From assembly GCF_026210795.1 (NCBI RefSeq), contig NC_089438.1:3183501-3247500 (forward strand): a DNA stretch of 64,000 nt, read 5' to 3'. Shown in pieces: positions 48,151 through 61,854 of the stretch; within the stretch, counting starts at the first letter, position 1; the number at the start of each line of letters is the position of its first letter. A model generated the notes under the pieces. That model saw only the letters and a program-made list of their open reading frames with translations, was not told the origin of the DNA and did no database searches. The DNA comes from Rhizophagus irregularis. Lineage: Eukaryota > Glomeromycota > Glomeromycetes > Glomerales > Glomeraceae. The translations under genes were made by a program, and so were the position numbers.

Positions 48151-50714
48151 ATTTAGATTAGTATTCATTATAAATAAATAAATACAGAATAAAAAAAGAC
48201 TCAAGAAGTAAATAAAAAAAAATGAATAATAATAAAAAAAAAATCAACTTTAAAAAAACAGAAAAATAAAATATTTTTTTTAAAAAAAAATTGAAACCAA
48301 TTAAAAAAAAAAAATTGAAAAATAAAAAACCAATTTTTCTTCGGTTTGAAAACAACGAAAAAAAAAATTATTATATTTCGGTCTATAAGAACCGAAAAAA
48401 AAGTATTAATTGCCAGTCTATAAGAACTGAAAAAAAAATATAAAAAAAAGTAAAAAAAAGCCTATTATACTTTAACCGGATAGCTTTGATGGCGTTATCT
48501 GCTTCGGCAAATTGCACACCCCTCATTATAAAAAATATCCGATCAAATTCATTAGATTTGTGCAAATGACCATTTTAACTATGATAAATATGGAATAAAT
48601 TGGCATCACGCATTTCACGTTGCACAATTAAAATGGGGTAATCTAAACATCAATTTTTTATGTAGATGTCAATCATCCAAGACGGATTTTCTCAATGAAG
48701 TAAAATTAGTAAAAATCATAAAATTTCGCATAATTACACCAAAAATAATTTAAACCATTTCTCGGTTTTTCTATTACTTCAATAAAATTAATTAACCAAA
48801 AATTATTAAAGACTATTAATTTCATTGTTTTCATAATTATGTAAACACTTAATTATGCTATATAAACTTCAATAATAATCCTATTTTTGCTTAATCTCGG
48901 CAGGAGGGTTGTAGGACTACATAGGAAGTATATTATTCTCTAATTTACTATTTGATTAGATATTTTCATTATATATTTTACTATTTGATTAGATATTTTC
49001 ATTATATATAACTGATAAGTTCCTCCGTTGTATTTTTACAGTGCAGTGACCTATGTATTTTCTTTGAAATTATATTGCTTTCTATATCCTTGTCTAATAA
49101 AATAAAATTAAAATTAAATGAAGTCATTTTTCTTTACCAAAATGGTTTGAAAATGTTATAATATATATATTAAATTAAAAAATTTTGCCTTACGGTGTTG
49201 TATTTATATTGGTTAATGTCACGAGGAATTGTGTAACAACGTCTGATCAAATTTTAGATCGATAAATTTAATTAGTTTAAAGAATATCTAATTTCCGAAA
49301 TGGGTAGTTGCTAGTAAATATCTATTTTTTTTTAATAAATAATATCAAGTATTTGTGTAATTCATTCAGTTGTTGAACAAGAAAGCGAAGCATGAATGTT
49401 TCCTATAATTAATTAATCATAGTAAAATACTGAGAAATAAAATTTTGAGTCAACTTTTTTTATTACGAAAAGAAAAAAAGAATAAATTAAAAATGTTAAG
49501 TGATTTCAAAGATATGCATTTCAAATATTCGCCATGTGTTTCATCAATACTAAAATAGTATAGTATAATCAATTTTGAAAAATTCTTTTAGGGTCGACCA
49601 AAAAGAATTTATATAAAAGACATTCTTTTTCATGACTTATTGCAATTTACACTAAATTATAATGGATGACGTAAGTTTCAGCAGCGTTCCAGACATATAT
49701 CATTGGAATTATCATTTGATAATTTTTATATTATAAAATTTCCTCGTATTGGTGCAGTTATAATTTCATTTTTTAGGTTTCTTTTAAACCTTAATTAATT
49801 TTTAGAACGAACCAACGCTTGTGCCTCATACAATTTTTAATTCTCGGATGTGCGTATAATTACTGTATTCGAGAAGTTCATTGAATGAAGTGTTTATAAA
49901 TCATAAAAGACTTTGAAATGACACTATCCGAGATTATTTAGGCAAATGTGATCATTCATAAAAATTTGTTTAATCTGAACTTTTATTGCAATTTCTTCCT
50001 TTCAATATAATCTTTGAGAATATTGGTAAATTTGATAAAGTAGCTCATCTTAATACAAAGCTCGCTAGAGAAGAAATTTCTGGTAAAATGGATTATTACA
50101 CTCTAATAATAACAAATAATAACGTTATTTTAAAAATCTTTTTTTTAAAAAAAAAATTTAACAATTACAATAATATTGTAAAAGAAATTTTATATAAGGT
50201 AAATAATAATAATAATTTATAATAAATAAAAATATCAATATTTATTAAATTCATATATGTTAATTTATTAATTTTTATCATAAAGTAATTTTGTTCTTAC
50301 GATCGTTTTTAAATTCATTGGCTTTAATTCCTTAAACAGAATTTGAATAACTTCAACTGAAATATTACCGTCTCATTAAATAATGTCTAAGTGACCGTCT
50401 ATGATTTAAATTCTTATGATTTAAAATCGTGACATGTTGAATTCAGCAGTTAGGAACATTCAATACGTATCAAAAATATATACTGTATACAAATATACTG
50501 TTTATATATTTCTTGGGTTGATCTGACCCTTTTGCTCATTCGATTTGGAATTCAAGATGTAAAATTCCGATAAACAAAATAAAATTCTATGAACGTCCAA
50601 ATTGATAATATAGAATATTTAAAGTTAATCATCACAACGCTCATGTATATCGATGTACATTACATTTATAATTCATTTTCTTTTTTTGTAATTGATATAA
50701 TCATTGTTAATTCA
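48151..50714. other. Intergenic, low-complexity and a short tandem repeat
   Basis: 48160-48480 is A-rich with repeated GAACCGAAAAAAAA-type words. At 48943-49010 a 33-bp unit (TTTACTATTTGATTAGATAT and on) is repeated twice in tandem. An open stretch at about 49986-50120 (FENIGKFDKVAHLNTKL, then AREEISGKMDYY) looks mildly coding-like but has no gene around it. Confidence 0.4.
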
Positions 50715-50832
50715 ATGAAGAAATTACAATATCACAAAATTTCCGGAATTCAAAACAGGTAAGTTTAAAAAAGTTTACTTATTTATTTTCAGAATGTTCT
50801 TGATACACATTGTAAGTAAAATTCATCTTTTA

Positions 50833-50966
50833 GAAAAAGAGAAAGAATTTATAAAGAAATAAATGTTTCTTTTATTGGTTTGCCACGAACTCCAAGAGAA
50901 AGTAAAGAAATATTTGATAAATTTATTAACATTGAAAGAAATTCGGAAACGACGCAGCGATCGTAA
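50833..50966 (+). other. Possible exon of an unrecognised small gene
   Basis: After a CTTTTAG acceptor-like site the frame reads RKRERIYKEINVSFIGLPR, then TPRESKEIFDKFINIERNSE, ending at TAA. An ATG exon at 50715-50758 with a GTAAGT donor lies upstream, but no phase-compatible set of introns of normal size joins the two. Coding status unproven. Confidence 0.25.
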
Positions 50967-52686
50967 ATTCAAATATTACTGGTTTGAAGTACAAAAGTAC
51001 TATAAGGGAATCACCGGAAACCTTAATGTGATAACCGATCTTTTTATTCCAAACGATTTCCATATGTATTTTATACAGTATACTTTTTTTGTCTATGTAT
51101 TTAAGTTATGATTTGTTTTTCATCTAAATTCTTATATTGTTAAAGGTTTGAATGTCATTTTATTCTATTGAGCCGTCTATCAATAAAATTATTAAATTGC
51201 TCCATCGAATATTATCTACAAAATAAGAGAAAAAAATCTCGAGACGTTCTTTGGTACTTTCATAGAATTTTTTGTTTCTTTTACTTTATAAATGAATTAA
51301 ATCAAATGAATAAACAAGTTAAAAAAACAAATTTTGCATTTCGGCTAGTTAGCGCGAAAAGACGAAAAGTGTCGACCATTATCACGTGACTTCTACTACT
51401 ACTTTGCTAGGGTTTAAAAATTAATCTTTTTGATTTTTGAACTAATGATAGTATCATGATTACAATAATCCGTGAAATAAATGTGAAAAAAAAAATAATC
51501 CATATTATGATATTAACTAGAAAAGTCGTATAAATGACAATTTTTAAAATACAAAATAAATACAATCCCGTTTAAGAAGAACAAGATTTTAATGATAATG
51601 TCATAAATCATGTTTTTTAAAATGCCATAATCCGGTTTGGTTTCGTGACGATCTACAGTATTACTATCATAGTATTAATATGATAATATGATATAAAAAG
51701 AAAATAGTCAATATGAAAAAATTTAGTTATTTTATTTTTTAAAATACTTCTTTTTATTTTATTTTATTTTTTAAAAATTTTTTTTTAAAAAATAAAATAA
51801 AATGAAAGATTTATTCTGAAACGCAAATATGCATTAAAGATCCTAAAAAATAGAATATTTTTATTTGTATACATACATATATATATATATATTTTTAATA
51901 ATTCATTATTTGAAACCTTGAATCTGTTATAATCAAGTGAATCAAGCAAAATTGGCTATCTTACCTAAAGAATTTGTCATGAAACTTTTTCATGTAGTAA
52001 ATCTAATGATCTATTAAACAACATATTATTATAATAACGAAAAAAAATATATAAATATTTTCATTAAATACATTAAATACGCCTACAATAATCACACTGT
52101 TTCACTGCATTCTTTTTTGCGTAATTATTTAGCCTAGAACCAAAACGCGAAAAAGGAGATGCCACGTGATGGTCACAGGAAAGATCATGTTACCAAGAAT
52201 CTGCACATTATAAATTATAATATCTGCAGTAATAATCTAATGTTACAGTAATTGAATAAAAGGAATCCACAAATAGGAGCATCATATAATAGAACAACTA
52301 CGTTTAGAATATTGAATGAACCAAATTGTATCAAACTACGAGTATCTTTAAATCAAAATTTAAGTTATTACGTGATAATATAAATAACGAAGCCACATGA
52401 CTAATGGCAAAACGACCCTAAAATAGGTAACAAGAGATCGGCACTCAATCTCTTCAGGACCAGAATTACGTAATGCCGCCTGGAATTATCCAAAAAAGAA
52501 AGATCTACATATTATTTTGATTCATTTCTGTTATTGTTACAATGTATTGTTCAAGGCCCCATGGCAAATATCTGCCGATATTTGTATTACATCAAAATAA
52601 TCTCGTACAACAGGCTACAGAAGAATTAATAATAAATAATCATGCAATTCGGGCTTCAAAAAAAAAAAAAAGAAAGAAAAAAAAAA
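50967..52686. other. Intergenic, nothing recognised
   Basis: AT-rich flank of the second F-box gene with no supported gene. An A/T palindrome around 51720-51810 is simple-sequence in character. Confidence 0.45.
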
Positions 52687-54107
52687 ATGGCCAAACTAAA
52701 TAGGGATGTTCTTTATTTAATATCAAAAGAATTGCAAGATAATAAAAAAACTCTTAATTCATGCCTTTTAGTTAATAAAACTTGGAGTGAAATTTTTATT
52801 CCAACATTATGGAAAAATCCTTGGAAAGATTTAGTGAGGGAAAATGAAATATTACTATTCGATATAATTATTTCACATTTATCAAATGATTTAAGAGATA
52901 ATTTAATTCAATACTTTAATTTTTTGAAAAGTTCATATCAAAAACCCTTATTTGATTATATTAGTTTTTGTAAACATTTAAATTTGATTGTTATTGAAAG
53001 AATAATTAATACTATTATAGATAAAAAATATGGAATTCCAATTGTTGAAAGTGTAATTTTAAATCTTTTTATTAAAGAAAATAGAAAATTTACACACCTT
53101 TATATACCTCATCGATTTGATCATCAAATACATCTTATTCCTGATGCAAAATGCTGCTTTTTAGAACTTCAATTCCTTTGTTGTCATACTACAATAGATG
53201 ATAATATTTTAAATGGATTAACAGAAATATGTAAATCAATCAAAGAATTGGAACTTTTTATTGGATGGACTAATAATAAGTATGGAATTATTAAATTAAT
53301 CGAAAATCAAAAAGAATTATCTGATATTCGTTTAAATTATTATTATTCAAGTAATAATGAATCATTTTTTAAGATTCTTATAACTTCATTAATAAAATTT
53401 TCAAATAATATACAATATTTTACTTCAAGTAAGCAGCCACCTTTTACGAATTTTCTTACATTTTAAAAAAGTAATTTGAATTATGAAATATTTATATTAA
53501 TATATATTTATAAAATTCTTTAGAAAGTTTATCCTTACCTTTCTTTCAAGTTTTTGGAGCTGTAGAAATTTCAGCCAAATCTTTAACAAGTTTAATTGAA
53601 AATACAAGTGGAAATCTTATTGAAATAAAAATTGGTGATACAGCTTATAACGGATTTTTTAATAAAAGAATTATTCAGGCTATATACTTAAATTGTCCAA
53701 ATTTAAGATATCTTAAATTATTTGTTGAAAATAATAATATATTAGAATTTGAAAAATTATTAATTAATTGTAAATATTTAAATGGATTATTTATTCTTTT
53801 TGATAATCAAAAAATATTTGATAATCAAGATAATAGTCATAATGATTTATTTAATATTTTAATTAAATCATCACCAATTAATTTATTTAAATTTAAATTA
53901 TGGTTTACTTCTAATATTAAATCAGATTCTTTAAAATTATTTTTTGATAATTGGAAAGGAAAACATCCTATGTTATTACAATTATCATTAAGAGATTATA
54001 ATGATAATTATAATTTAGCAGGAATTTATAAGGCAAAAGGAATAATTAAAAGATATGATAATGAAGCTTATTATGAAGATTTTGAATGGATTAAAAAAAA
54101 AGTTTAA
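52687..54107 (+). CDS. F-box/LRR-like protein with an intron absent from its paralogue
   Basis: Two exons, 52687-53428 and 53524-54107, joined by a 95-nt GTAAGC...TTTAG intron; 441 residues in frame to TAA. The F-box (MAKLNRDVLYLISKELQDN, CLLVNKTWSEIFIPTLW) and leucine-rich remainder closely follow the 474-residue single-exon paralogue at 36.9 kb, ending alike (KGIIKRYDNEAYYEDFEWI). Without splicing the frame hits TAA at 53464-53466. The intron coincides with a block that is coding in the paralogue (about 33 residues, including NLKRLELHDG). So the gene either gained an intron out of decayed exon sequence or is a pseudogene. Confidence 0.7.
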
Positions 54108-54540
54108 TCAAAAAATTTATATTGTAAGGTAGGAATTTGTGTTATATACGGTATATGTTATTATCGATCGAATCAATTTCTAACGAAAATAATCTATTAA
54201 TTTATTATATTTTAAATGATATATAATTAATAATGTCCATATATAGGGATTTTTAACATATTTTAATATTCTTATTAATAAAATTTTGGTAAAAAAAAAT
54301 TGAAATAATAATTGATAACTTTTTAATTTTTATAATATGAAAATCATAAGCGTCATAAGTTGGCGTGACAAGAGGTTTTTATTAGATATAGACAGACTGG
54401 GCGGCGTGACAAGAGGTCCAAAAAATAGTTAAAAAAACACTAGAAATTCTGATTTCACGTGATAGTTAATCTCGAGCAAACGGTACTACTGTAATTTTTT
54501 GAAAAATTCAAAAAATAAAAATATTAGGAATGTTTTTTTT
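54108..54540. other. Intergenic
   Basis: 3' flank of the F-box gene. The phrase GGCGTGACAAGAGGT occurs twice (about 54361 and 54400). No gene. Confidence 0.45.
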
Positions 54541-54807
54541 CGCACCTGCGATATGTCGCATCTCCCTAATTTTTATATTAATTATGTCGATCATTTGATC
54601 ACATGAGTTCGTTATAATTTCCCATTTTTTAAAAATCCTGGCGTGAGACCTTATGCACTTACTATCTTACTATATACTATAAGAAACCTTATACTATGCG
54701 TATTTTAGACCGCTCTACAAGTTTTATTAATATATCGAAAAGGATTTAGAATGTATTTTTGACTTTTATATGTAACATATTATAGGGTGCGACATAACGT
54801 AGGTGCG
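54541..54807. mobile_element. Candidate MITE with CGCACCT termini (about 267 bp)
   Basis: Left end CGCACCTGCGATATGTCGCA and right end TGCGACATAACGTAGGTGCG are inverted with three mismatches over 20 bp. The flanks are T- and A-rich, and I cannot define a target duplication. No coding capacity. Confidence 0.6.
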
Positions 54808-55786
54808 ATAAAAACAAAACCCAATATATTAATATTTGTTCACGTTTACTACCTTTGCATTTAACGCATTAATATAGGATAAATGAAAATGAAAATTTAT
54901 ATCTTTTTATATTAAGAAAAGACATTAAAAACTTAAATAAAGGTTTACAAAACCTCACTAAAGGGATAATATGATATGTTCGATCGATTGGTTTATCAGA
55001 AATTGAAAAACACATTTTACGTACATTTTCCGCCATTATCTAAATGAAAGATTTTTTTTTAAAATGATTTGAATAGTTAAAAAGGAAATTTGACACAATT
55101 TTTTTGTAATAAATAATTTTATAAAAAATCCAATTAAAGTGTACGTATTTCCTGTCACACTTAATATATCACAGGTATAATAAAAGATTTTAAACTATAA
55201 AAAAAAAAATTCTTCCTTTCGATCGAGACTAGACCAAAAATTTTATGGTTAAAAAATGACAATAAGTTACTGAAATTTTATTAATTTTGAGTCTCATTAA
55301 AACCAACTTTTGTCATTCTTTTCATTATAGGTTATGTATATTTTTTGAATTTTTTTTAACTTTGGAAAATAGAGAAATATTGACTAAAGATGTTTACACG
55401 AAAAGTGAAAAAAAAACGATAAAAAAGCCCAAGCTTTTTTTGATAAAAAGTTCAATATTAAAGGTGTCAAATGTCAGTATGATAGTCAGTGCTCTATTCA
55501 ACTTTTATGGAGTAAAGAAGACGGTTATGTTATATGACCTTTAAGTTTTTGATAAGGAGAAATTTTCGATGGCTGCGGTTTTGTACAATGTACGTTGATT
55601 TGCACGCATATCATAAATTTAGGTAGTACAGTGTTGTTTTATGTAACATTCATTTTGGTTACACATTTACTATTTTAATATATAACTTCGGAGTTAAAAT
55701 ACCGGTTTCATCCTTTTCTTTTTTTTACTTAAAAAATAAATAAATATATTTATAAAAGAATTTAAAGCCTAATAACATATTTCATT
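54808..55786. other. Intergenic, upstream of a kinase gene
   Basis: AT-rich, no supported frame; presumably includes the kinase promoter. Confidence 0.5.
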
Positions 55787-58044
55787 ATGTCATATACTAA
55801 AAATAAATCAATTAATAATGCACTTAAGAGATCATATGCAATAATAGATTACAATATTCATAATGATATACACAAAAGACATGAATTTAGAAAACAAACA
55901 ATTCTTAATGATGAATCACTTACGGAAAATGAAAAATCTGAAGCAATAAAAATAATAACTCTAATTTATGATTATAACAAACTTTGTTTTAATAAAGGAA
56001 CAAAAAGAATTTGTGAAAATTGTAATCAAGAATGTTTAGCTACAATGTATTGTGAAATTTGTGTTCGAAATTATTTAAAAGCAAAATTTTCAAATTGGAC
56101 ATCTGGAAATGATATTATTGATAATTTAATAAAAGAATGTCAAATGAAGACAATTGACCCAGGACTAATACCAGAATGGATTCCATATAATAATTTACAA
56201 AATATTAAATATCTAACAGAAGGTGGATTTTCAGAAATTTATACAGCAGAATGGGTTAATAATGGAGGTTATGATAAATGGGATTCTAAAAAACAACAAT
56301 TAAAAAGACGTGGAGAATCTGGATTTGTACAAATTGCGGTACTTAAAAAATTAGAAAATGTTGAAAATGCAAATCAAAATTGGCTTGAAGAGGTTTGTAA
56401 TCTAAATATTAAAATAATTGACAAATTAATATTTGTTGAAAATTTATAATGGTTTATTTAATAGGCTAAATCACATTTAAATATAAGCAATAAATGGAGT
56501 GAGATTGTCCAATGTTATGGATTAACACAAGATCCATCAAATGGAAATTATATGCTTATAATGAATAAGTTGGATATAGATTTAAGAAAATATTTACAAC
56601 AAAATCATAATCAACTTACATGGAAAGAAAGAATACAAATTATTACTGATATAACTCTTGCACTTGCAAGAATTCATAAAGAAAATGCAATTCATAGAGA
56701 TCTGCATTCTGGAAATATATTATTTAGAATTAATCAAAAATTCTTAATAAGTGATCTTGGATTTTGTGGACCTGCAGATAAACCATCAAAAAGTATATAT
56801 GGAAATCTTCCTTATATAGCACCTGAGGTTATTATTGGAGAGCAGACTTTTAAATCTGATCTTTATAGTATTGCAATGCTTATGTGGGAAATTTCATCTG
56901 GAAAACCACCATTCATTGATCGTGAACATGATTATGATCTTGCCATGAATATTGTTAATGGTATAAGACCTAAAATTGTACAAGGAACTCCTTTAGAATA
57001 TAAAAATTTAATGAAACAATGTTGGGATGCTGATCCATCAAAAAGACCTGATATTGTTACACTTGATAATAAAATAAGTGAAATTAATTTATCTTATCAA
57101 AGTAAATCAAATGAATCATTAACTCAACCAGAAGAAAATAATAATTCTGAAATGGAAAATCATACTAGCAGTAGCAAAGTATTTACAAGTAGTAAACTTC
57201 ATCAATTTGATAATCTTCCTGAACCAAGAAATGCAACAGAAGGTATTTATTACTTTTTGTTAATTGCTTAAAGAATATATTGATATATTTAATTAATAGT
57301 GTTTATTTTTTTTTTAATTTAAATATTATAATAGAAGAGCAAGAAGGTATAAATTAAATAAATTCTTGCAGTATATAATTTAATTTATAAAATTAAAATT
57401 AATGATAACATGATTAATTTTTTTATAGCATTTCATAGTAATAAATCATATGATTTTCATATTCCTGAAAATAGTAAGTGCAATTACATTTATGTTAAAT
57501 ATTATATAAATGAAGCATTATTTCTTGACTTATTTTGTTTTTTTAGTTGATGATTTTAACAAATTAAGTAGTAAGAAAAATAGTATTTCAAAAACAAGTA
57601 ACATATTTAAAGGTAATTAAATAATATATTTTATTTTGATATGAACGAATAACTTATATTTGAGATTATTTAGTTCAATATATTTAAAAGAAGGTAATTG
57701 AAAGTATGTAGTATGTTAATTTTGTTATAAATTTATTATTTAGATATGCAAAATGATTATAAGATTGAAGCAATGCAACAGCAAACAATGAATCATCAAA
57801 TTAAAGATAACGGTGCGTAAACAACTCATATCGTTAAAATAATTACTTTATAATGTTTTTTTTTTCATTGATTTTTTAATACATTGTATATCTGATAGAC
57901 GAAGATGAGATGTATAACAATCCAAATCTTCATTCAGAAGAACAAGATGAATTTGAACTTCCTGACAGTAAGAATTTATTTTTAAATGTTATATTTATTA
58001 ACAATTACAAAATTTAACAATATTTTCTTGTTATAGATATTTAG
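55787..58044 (+). CDS. Tyrosine-kinase-like protein, paralogue of the 28.7-kb gene
   Basis: Exons: 55787-56392, 56465-57242, 57335-57346 (12 nt), 57429-57473, 57547-57612, 57744-57812, 57899-57967, 58037-58044; 550 residues, all in phase. Cys module C76-x2-C79...C89-x2-C92 then NWTSGN; glycine loop EGGFSEIYTA; lysine VLKKL; catalytic IHRDLHSGN (D281); ISDLG; YIAPEV; SDLYSIA. The kinase exon ends DNLPEPRNATE. The tail then runs through six small exons to HSEEQDEFELPD and a two-codon last exon. A remnant of one more exon (about 57672-57691, equivalent to 30582-30629 in the paralogue) has a stop and must be skipped. Probably an active kinase of unknown target. Confidence 0.87.
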
Positions 58045-58381
58045 GTACACACATTATATAAAATAAATTATTATGTCTTGATTTTTTTTCTTATCATAAA
58101 TTACTTAAACACTATAACTTGATTAGTTATTTTTATTCAAGATTCTTGGTTGTAATTTGTATAATTTATTTATTTATTTATTTTTACATACTATTATTAT
58201 ATTATAAAGTATCAAATATGTAGTTTAAACGCAGTTTATAAATAAATTTATCATATTTTTAACATTTAAAATTTTATAAACATCTTATGCACGGCAATAG
58301 ATATTAGAAAGGTGAAGAGAAAGTTCAAAAGTTTGAAAAAGCTTATTAAATTATTATACTTTGTATATACTATGATTTACT
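58045..58381. other. Short intergenic gap
   Basis: AT-rich. No start codon or first exon for the following kinase could be found here. Confidence 0.4.
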
Positions 58382-61300
58382 GAAAAAGAAAACTATATTG
58401 ATTGGTTAAAAATTCAACATTAGATAATCATATCCAATATTACAAATATTCAGACTTTAGGAGTATAAAACAGTTAGGAAGTGGTACATCTGCAAGCGTC
58501 TATTGTGCTAACTGGAAAAGTCTTGATACTATTTACGCTTTAAAGACTTTTCATAAGAATTCACTTAAAGAAATTGTTAATGGGGTTTATTTTTAATTTC
58601 GTATTTTATTTTACTAATTTTAATTGAGTTATAATTTTATATTACATATCGTATTAGATAAAAATACATCGTAGAGTAAATGATCATCAGAATATAATAA
58701 AATTTTTTGGAGTTTCAAAGAAAGAAACCGGTAAGAATAAATATCAATATAAGGTAATAAATTATTGTATTTCTTATTTTATATTAATTTTTATTTCTTC
58801 TAGATAAAATTCCTGAATATTCTTTGGTATTGGAATATGCAGATAGTGGAACATTGAATACCTATTTAAATGAACACTTTAATAAACTCGAATGGGATGA
58901 TAAACTTGAATTGGCGTTACAATTAGCAAATGCTGTATTGTGCTTACATGAGAATGATATAATACATTGCGATTTGGTAATATATATTTATTTATTTTAT
59001 TTGAATTAATATATAATCTAGTAAATGAAATCTAAATAATTGATACGATGATATTTTTTTAAAAAAATTGAAGCATGCAAGCAATATACTTGTACATCAA
59101 AAAACCATTAAGTTATCAGACTTTGGCTTATCGAAAAACAATTCTGAAGAATCAAGTATTAAGACGTCAAAGATGGGTGTACTACCTTATATGGACCCAA
59201 GTTGTTTCGATGATAAAAGTTACGAATTAAATAAAAAATCTGATGTGTATAGCATTGGAGTCCTCATGTGGCAAATTTCAAGTGGACGTCAACCATTCAG
59301 ACAATTTTGTCTCGATTCAGCTGCATTAATCATAAAGATAAAAGAAGGGAAAAGAGAAAAAATTGTTGACGGTACACCTATTGGGTATAGTAATCTATAC
59401 ACTAGTAGTAAGTATTATTTAAAAAATGTCTAGTTAAAAAATTTTCTTATATAAAGAATTATTATTTATTTTAACAGAATGTTGGGAAGCTAAACATGAA
59501 GAACGTCCAAATGTATTAGAAGTTGTTTCAACTCTTCGGTCGATTATTGATTATGATGCATTAAAAGTTGGTTCAACCCGTCAATCGATTATTTTCTTAA
59601 CAAGAAATAATGGAAATACTATTGATGTAACGAATTCTAATAAAAACTCACTATCGAGCAATGAAACGGCAGATACAAATATGATAAATCTAGTCATTAA
59701 TGATATGATTAGATCGTTATCAATTCATGAAGTTGATTCTACAAAATATGTAAGTTGTTCAACAACCATTTCAAGTGAAACAAAAGAATTATTAACAGAT
59801 TTTTTTGAGTTAAAAATAAATCATATAAATGATATTATTAAAATTATTATTAAAGAACACGATAAAGGTACCACTTTTGATCAAATTCAGAAACATATCA
59901 GTCAACAAATGTTACAATTTAGTACTGATGAAAAAATTATAGATTGGTTAAAAAATCAAGATAAAGGAGCACAATATATTTGGTTTTTAGGATTATTTTA
60001 CTTTTATAATATATATACAGACAATACAAATGAAGTATTTCGATTATTTTCAGAAGCATCAATATGTAATTTTCCATTAGCTCAAGTCTATCTTGCTAAA
60101 TGTTATAGCGATGGTTACGGTACTAAGCAGAACAAATATTTAGCATTCAAATCATATGAAAAATCTGCAAATAATAAAAGTATTGCTGGGCAATATTATT
60201 TGGAATGTTGTTATGAGTTCGGTATTGGAACTGAAAGAGATGAGGTGAAAGCATTTTATTGGTATGAACAGGCTGCTAATTATGATAACGTAATTGCAAA
60301 ACTTTACCTCGCAAATTGTTATAGAGTAGGAAAAGGTGTTGAAGAGGATCATATTAAGGCATTTAAATATTACAAGATATTAGCTAAACAAGGAATTCCT
60401 GATGCACAATATCAACTTGGATATTGCTATGATAATGGAATTGGAACAAAAGAAGATATAAAGTCAGCTATTGATTGGTATGAAAAAGCAAAAAAAAATG
60501 GAAATATTGCTGCAAATGAAATTCTTGGTGAGCGTCAAAAAACAATCGAAATTAAAAAAAAATAAGTATAAAGAAATCAAAATTTCTTTTTCTCACATAC
60601 TTGAATTAATTTTAACTGGAAAACTATTGATCAAAGTAAGATATAAAAAAAATTTTTACTATCTACAAAAAGCAGCAAATAACGGAAACAAAGTTGCACT
60701 GTATCATTTAGGAGATTGTTATAGAACAGGAAATGGTGTGAAAAAAAATTTAATAAAAGCGTTTGAGTTATACAAAGAATCAGCCGAGCATTGTATTGAT
60801 GGAAAATTTCGACTTGCTATATGTTTTTCTGAAGGGATTGGACCTGATTTTAACAAAGTAAATGCAATCGTATTATATAAAATTGCTGCCCGTGAAGGAA
60901 TAAGTGAAGCCCAAAATAATCTCGGAAATTTATATTTGAATGGCAACTATATAAAACCGAATTTAGAAGAGGCCGTTAAATTGTTTGAGAAAGCAGCGGA
61001 AAACGGGGACAAAGTTGCGCAGTATAATTTGGCTAGATGTTATGGAAGTGGCATTTTCGTTAAAAATGACGAAAAAAAAGCATTTGAGCTCTATAAGAAG
61101 TCATCCAAACAAGGAAATCTGGAGCAGTTGCATACTATTATGATAATGGAATTGGAACTAAACAAAATAAAGAAAAGGCATTTAAATTATATGAAAAAGC
61201 GGCTAAAAAAGGAAATAAATTTGCACAAAACAATATTGGAATTTTGTATGAAAGAGGTGAAGTGGCTAATAAGGATCCAAAAATGGCTTTTTTCTGGTAT

Positions 61301-61854
61301 GAAAAAGCAGCAGAAAATGGGAGCGAAACAGCCTTGTATAATTTAGGCGTGTGCTATGAAAAAGGAATCGGAACCGGAAGAAATGATGTAACAGCTTTTG
61401 AATGTTACAACAAATCTGCGGAATGTGGATATATTAGTGCACAATGTAGAGTTGCATATTGTTATGATAAAGGAATTGGAACAAATGAAGATAAGGAAGC
61501 AGCATTTGAATTATATAAAGAAGCAGCGGAAAAAGGAAATAAGATTGCACAAAATAATCTTGGAACCTTTTATGAAGAAGGTAAAGGAACTGAAAAAATT
61601 TAATAATGGCTTTTTATTGGTATAACAAAGCGGCAGAGGATGGGAATGAAATAGCACAATATAACTTGCGTAGGTGCTATGAGTATGAAATAGGTATCGG
61701 AAAAAATGAAGTCATTTCTTTTGAGTTTAGTAAGTCAGTTAAACATGGATGTGCAAATACACAATATAAAACAGTATATTGTGATGATTATTATGATCAA
61801 GGAATTATTAAAACTGAGGTTAATGTTGAAAATTCATTTATATCATATAACTAA
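58382..61854 (+). pseudogene. Kinase fused to Sel1 repeats, several frameshifts
   Basis: Kinase exons: to 58584, 58658-58730, 58804-58976, 59074-59407, then 59478 onward. They read [54 protein letters not shown] (HRD is HCD), LSDFGLS and YMDPSCF (APE is DPS), then KCWEAKHEERPN. About 110 residues on, Sel1-like repeats begin (AQVYLAKCYSDGYGT, AKLYLANCYRVGKG and more, a dozen or so). Sel1 repeats are 36-40-residue helix pairs that bind proteins; kinase-Sel1 fusions are abundant in these fungi. Breaks: a lost base in the A-run near 58410, a slipped A9 at about 60555, a shift near 61120 and a short A-run near 61590. No start codon is in frame. Three breaks are in A homopolymers, so assembly error is a real alternative to decay. 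Confidence 0.85.

Noticed and set aside
48158-48355. 65-codon minus-strand Phe/Leu-rich frame
   Set aside because: Low-complexity A/T DNA read in one frame.
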